A DNA stretch of 6,467 bases, from positions 1-6,467 of the forward strand of contig DAOVLV010000108.1 of assembly GCA_030631085.1 (NCBI GenBank), written 5' to 3'. The stretch is from Planctomycetales bacterium. Lineage in GTDB: Bacteria; Planctomycetota; Phycisphaerae; SM23-33. The notes below the pieces were generated by a model, which saw only the letters and a program-made list of their open reading frames with translations, was not told the origin of the DNA and did no database searches. The position numbers were made by a program, and so were the translations under genes. Numbering within the stretch: position 1 is the stretch's first letter; each line of letters opens with the position of its first letter. This document shows positions 3,874 to 6,467 of this stretch, one piece after another.

Positions 3874-6123
3874 ATGTCCACATGGCAAGATGATGAGGAA
3901 CTTCTTTCCTCCCTGCGTGAGGCAACGGGGCATGCCGACTTGGAGTCAATTCGGAAACAATTACAGGATTCCGTTGCGGGTAATTATGAAATCCTGGACA
4001 CAGTCGGACACGGTGCTTGTGGTGTGGTTTTTAAGGCGAGGGACGTCCACCTTAATCGGCTGGTCGCTATCAAGGCTCCCATGAACCCGTATCAACGCCG
4101 CAGATTGACGGCCATATTTGATGAGGCACGAATCATGGCCAAGGTAAACCATCCTAACGTAGCCTCAATCTATGCACTGTCGCAGGATACGGATCCGCCG
4201 TTCATGGTCACGGAATTCGTGGACGGTGTCCGAATCGATGAGGCAGTTATGCAACTGCCGTTAGGGAAGAAAATCGACGTCTTCAAGGGGGTTCTCCGAG
4301 GAGTGGCCGAGTTGCACCGACGAGGTATCGTGCACCGTGACCTGAAACCCTCGAACATCCTGGTTGATCGTGATGGTATAGCCAAAGTCCTGGACATGGG
4401 AATCGCCGAGCAAATGCCTGAACAGCGATTTCCAAGGTCAAGTGCAAGTACAACGCAGGGCACGCCGGCATACATGGCGCCGGAACAAAGCCTCGGGCAG
4501 GCGCCTCGCCCGTCTGCGGATGTGTTTTCCCTGGGGATAATCCTCTTCGAGTTGTTGACCGGACAACGTCCCTTCCAAGGTGCTTGTGCGGAGGAAGTCG
4601 TTCGGGCGATTCGAGAATCCGACCCACCCCTTCCGCGTGCGTTGAAGGCCGATCTTCCAGGTCCGCTACAGGCGATATGCCTGACTGCTTTGGAGAAAGA
4701 CCCGGACAGGCGATATCCGTCTGCTCGACACTTCTTTCTAGACATCGAGCGTTTCGTCAACGGCGAGGCCGTCACCGCCGACCCGACACAACTGGCAGAC
4801 ATATTGGAACACGGGATCGACAGGCACCTGAACGATCTGTCGCAGTGGCGGAAGGATCGTCTTGTCTCGACACGCGAACACGACTATTTCGTGGATAAGT
4901 ATGAACGCCTCCGCCAGCGGGAGGAGTTCTGGGTACTGGACAGCCGGCGAATCTCATTCTCGCAGGTGGTGCTGCACCTGGGTGCCTGGGCGTGCGTGGT
5001 CAGCACATTTCTGATGCTCTGCTTCAGGTGGACAGGTCTGTCCAAACTTGCCCGCATATCCCTTCCGTTGTGCGTTTTTGCAGCATTGCTGTCCTTTGGA
5101 CTATTCCTCTGGTCGCGCCGGAACAAACGCGTTGCGATGGTCCTCCTGATGGCGGCGTCCCTGACCTGGCCCATCTTTGCCGCCACAACCTTTGTGACCA
5201 TGGAATGGGGCCTGATGGAGTCTCCCGGCGAGGACATGCTGCCGCCGGGGTTGATGACCAACATCGAGTTGCTCATAACCGCCGGAACCTGGCTGATTTT
5301 AAACCTTGTTTTCTGGTATCGGACAAAAACCAGCGCGTTTTCACTAATCTGGGGGCTCAGCGCCGTAGTGCTGGCGACCGCCATCTTTACCTTTACAGGA
5401 ATGCGACAGCAACTGGAGGATGGTAATTTTGATACCGTTGCGGGATGGTACTTAATACCAGGCGTTGCGATGTTCATCCTCGCACTGTTGTTTGATCTGC
5501 GATGGCGGCTCACGCATCTTGGCGCCCCCCTTTACGTCATAAGTTTCGGATTGTCGCTGATAGTTTTGACATATATCGCCATTTGTGGGCCGACTACTGA
5601 ATGGCTGGGGCTGGTGGACTTGACCAACGAGAATGGCGAGGTATTCGAGCGCCACGTCAAGTACAGTTTCATGATGAACGGCCTGCTTTACTTCATATTA
5701 GGGTTCCTGGCCGACAGGTCAAAACGCAGCCGCTGGTTGAGAAGACTTGCAGTGATTCTTTTCTGGGTGACAACATCACATATTCTGGTTCCAATCCTCC
5801 TGCTGGAAGACGAGTGGGCGGTGTTACCGGCCGGCTGGACTGTGCCGGAACTTCTCCTTCCCATAGGAGCCTTGTGCTTTATCTTCGCAAGTGTTCCCAA
5901 GCAAATGAAGTCCTTTTTCTTCTCTGGATTATTTTACGTGGCCGTATCCGTTCAGCGTCTGACAGCCAGGCACTTCGAAGATGTGTTCGCCTGGCCGGTG
6001 GCACTGGCCGTTGCAGGATTAATGCTAGCTCTCGTAGCCTGGCGCCGACCTGCAATGTTTGACAAGACCAGCAAGAAGCGTGGACTCAACCACCCAAAAC
6101 GTCAACAGAAAACGCGTTCCTAA
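3874..6123 (+). CDS. Ser/Thr protein kinase with about twelve membrane helices
   Basis: The protein has 749 residues. The kinase domain spans about 38-295: glycine loop Gly45-His-Gly-Ala-Cys-Gly50, Val-Ala-Ile-Lys67, helix-C Glu84, catalytic His154-Arg-Asp156-Leu-Lys-Pro-Ser-Asn161, Asp174-Met-Gly (Met in place of the usual Phe), a Ser/Thr-rich activation loop with Gly196-Thr-Pro-Ala-Tyr-Met-Ala-Pro-Glu204, and Asp216-Val-Phe-Ser-Leu-Gly. All catalytic residues are present, so it should be active. A linker (296-364) leads to hydrophobic segments near 365, 394, 419, 463, 488, 523, 550, 597, 622, 656, 679 and 703, then a basic tail. An even helix count puts both ends in the cytoplasm, matching the basic tail. 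The membrane part lacks PASTA, WD40 or TPR repeats and recalls DUF2157-like multi-helix domains, by impression only. It is likely to phosphorylate the upstream sigma factor in response to an unknown membrane or periplasmic cue. Confidence 0.9.
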   Translation: MSTWQDDEELLSSLREATGHADLESIRKQLQDSVAGNYEILDTVGHGACGVVFKARDVHLNRLVAIKAPMNPYQRRRLTAIFDEARIMAKVNHPNVASIYALSQDTDPPFMVTEFVDGVRIDEAVMQLPLGKKIDVFKGVLRGVAELHRRGIVHRDLKPSNILVDRDGIAKVLDMGIAEQMPEQRFPRSSASTTQGTPAYMAPEQSLGQAPRPSADVFSLGIILFELLTGQRPFQGACAEEVVRAIRESDPPLPRALKADLPGPLQAICLTALEKDPDRRYPSARHFFLDIERFVNGEAVTADPTQLADILEHGIDRHLNDLSQWRKDRLVSTREHDYFVDKYERLRQREEFWVLDSRRISFSQVVLHLGAWACVVSTFLMLCFRWTGLSKLARISLPLCVFAALLSFGLFLWSRRNKRVAMVLLMAASLTWPIFAATTFVTMEWGLMESPGEDMLPPGLMTNIELLITAGTWLILNLVFWYRTKTSAFSLIWGLSAVVLATAIFTFTGMRQQLEDGNFDTVAGWYLIPGVAMFILALLFDLRWRLTHLGAPLYVISFGLSLIVLTYIAICGPTTEWLGLVDLTNENGEVFERHVKYSFMMNGLLYFILGFLADRSKRSRWLRRLAVILFWVTTSHILVPILLLEDEWAVLPAGWTVPELLLPIGALCFIFASVPKQMKSFFFSGLFYVAVSVQRLTARHFEDVFAWPVALAVAGLMLALVAWRRPAMFDKTSKKRGLNHPKRQQKTRS

Positions 6124-6467
6124 CGCCTCCGAAGGCCGACACTATTAGTTGTTTCACAGTTGGGGAATGCGGGCTGTGCATTTCTCTGGTTAGGCAGATG
6201 CTCGCACTCCTAGTTGAATGTGTAGCGAGTATTTCACCAAATCGAGCGATGACGGCAAGAGAACCTTGCTGAATGCAACACTTTGTCGCCAGTTTTATTG
6301 TGTTGTAAAACCATACACCTGCTTTCTCGCGCAGAATCCACCCTTCGTCGCGAGGCCTGAGTAACAGGCATCTGTTAAAAAACCAACCCCGACTTTCCGG
6401 CAAAATGCCGTTGCACCAAAACTCCGGTCATCTCGGCCGGGATGTGTCCAAGAAGGCAGGTTGAACA
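6124..6467. other. 344 bases with no supported gene
   Basis: After the kinase stop I see only short imperfect stems: GCCT-CCGA-AGGC at 6125-6136, GCAAG-AGAAC-CTTGC at 6255-6269, TAACAG-GCAT-CTGTTA at 6362-6377 and CGGCA-AAA-TGCCG at 6398-6410. A minus-strand frame is open from 6430 to 6086, but it has only a TTG start, no ribosome site, and overlaps the kinase end by 38 bases. A plus-strand frame with ATG at 6405 is 19 codons long and ends at 6464. None is convincing as a gene. Confidence 0.5.
6198..6234 (+). terminator. Weak terminator candidate downstream of kinase
   Basis: ATGCTCGC (6198-6205) can pair with GCGAGTAT (6225-6232) through eight pairs including one G-U, with a 19-base loop. 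Only a short TTT overlaps and follows the stem. The long loop and poor T run make this doubtful. It is the best stem found after the kinase stop. Confidence 0.22.

Noticed and set aside
4170..4802. 210-codon minus-strand frame opposite the kinase domain
   Set aside because: The kinase motifs on the plus strand are unambiguous; the opposite frame is Arg/Ser/Cys-rich and has no domain.
6086..6403. 105-codon minus-strand frame after the kinase
   Set aside because: It has a TTG start only, no ribosome site, no recognisable domain and overlaps the kinase 3' end.
6361..6410. Stems TAACAG-GCAT-CTGTTA and CGGCA-AAA-TGCCG as terminators
   Set aside because: Neither is followed by a T run on either strand; the A run after the first lies on the wrong side for the minus strand.

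Overview
The window looks like a chromosomal piece of a planctomycete or a close relative. Three things point that way: a secreted protein carrying dockerin-type calcium repeats, an ECF sigma factor sitting 11 bases ahead of a membrane-anchored Ser/Thr kinase, and a small DUF3467-type protein. Base composition is moderately GC-rich by eye. The phylum is inferred from gene content only; there is no rRNA or marker gene to confirm it. No tRNA, CRISPR array, insertion sequence or phage gene was seen.

Left part (1-1815, plus strand): the 3' end of a gene for a secreted protein with a cohesin-like beta domain, two dockerin-type EF-hand loops and a long Ala/Pro-rich tail; a 74-base gap with two small hairpins; a DUF3467 gene; a possible 45-residue small ORF with its own Shine-Dalgarno site; then a rho-independent terminator.

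Middle (1816-3045, minus strand): three overlapping genes read as one operon. A STAS-domain protein comes first, followed by two small three-helix membrane proteins of similar layout and unknown function. The first gene pair overlaps by 13 bases and the second by 8. The operon converges on the plus-strand terminator.

Right part (3046-6467, plus strand): a 166-base divergent control region with two inverted repeats, one of them an 18-base perfect palindrome touching the sigma-factor ATG. The ECF sigma factor and the 749-residue kinase follow; the kinase has an N-terminal catalytic domain and about twelve C-terminal membrane helices. The last 344 bases hold no gene I can support.

The most interesting idea is that the two divergent operons form one signalling unit: a membrane kinase, its sigma factor, a STAS protein with Thr-Thr at the usual phospho-site region, and two small membrane proteins. 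Each part belongs to a known family or shows a clear topology. The link between them is inferred from position only.
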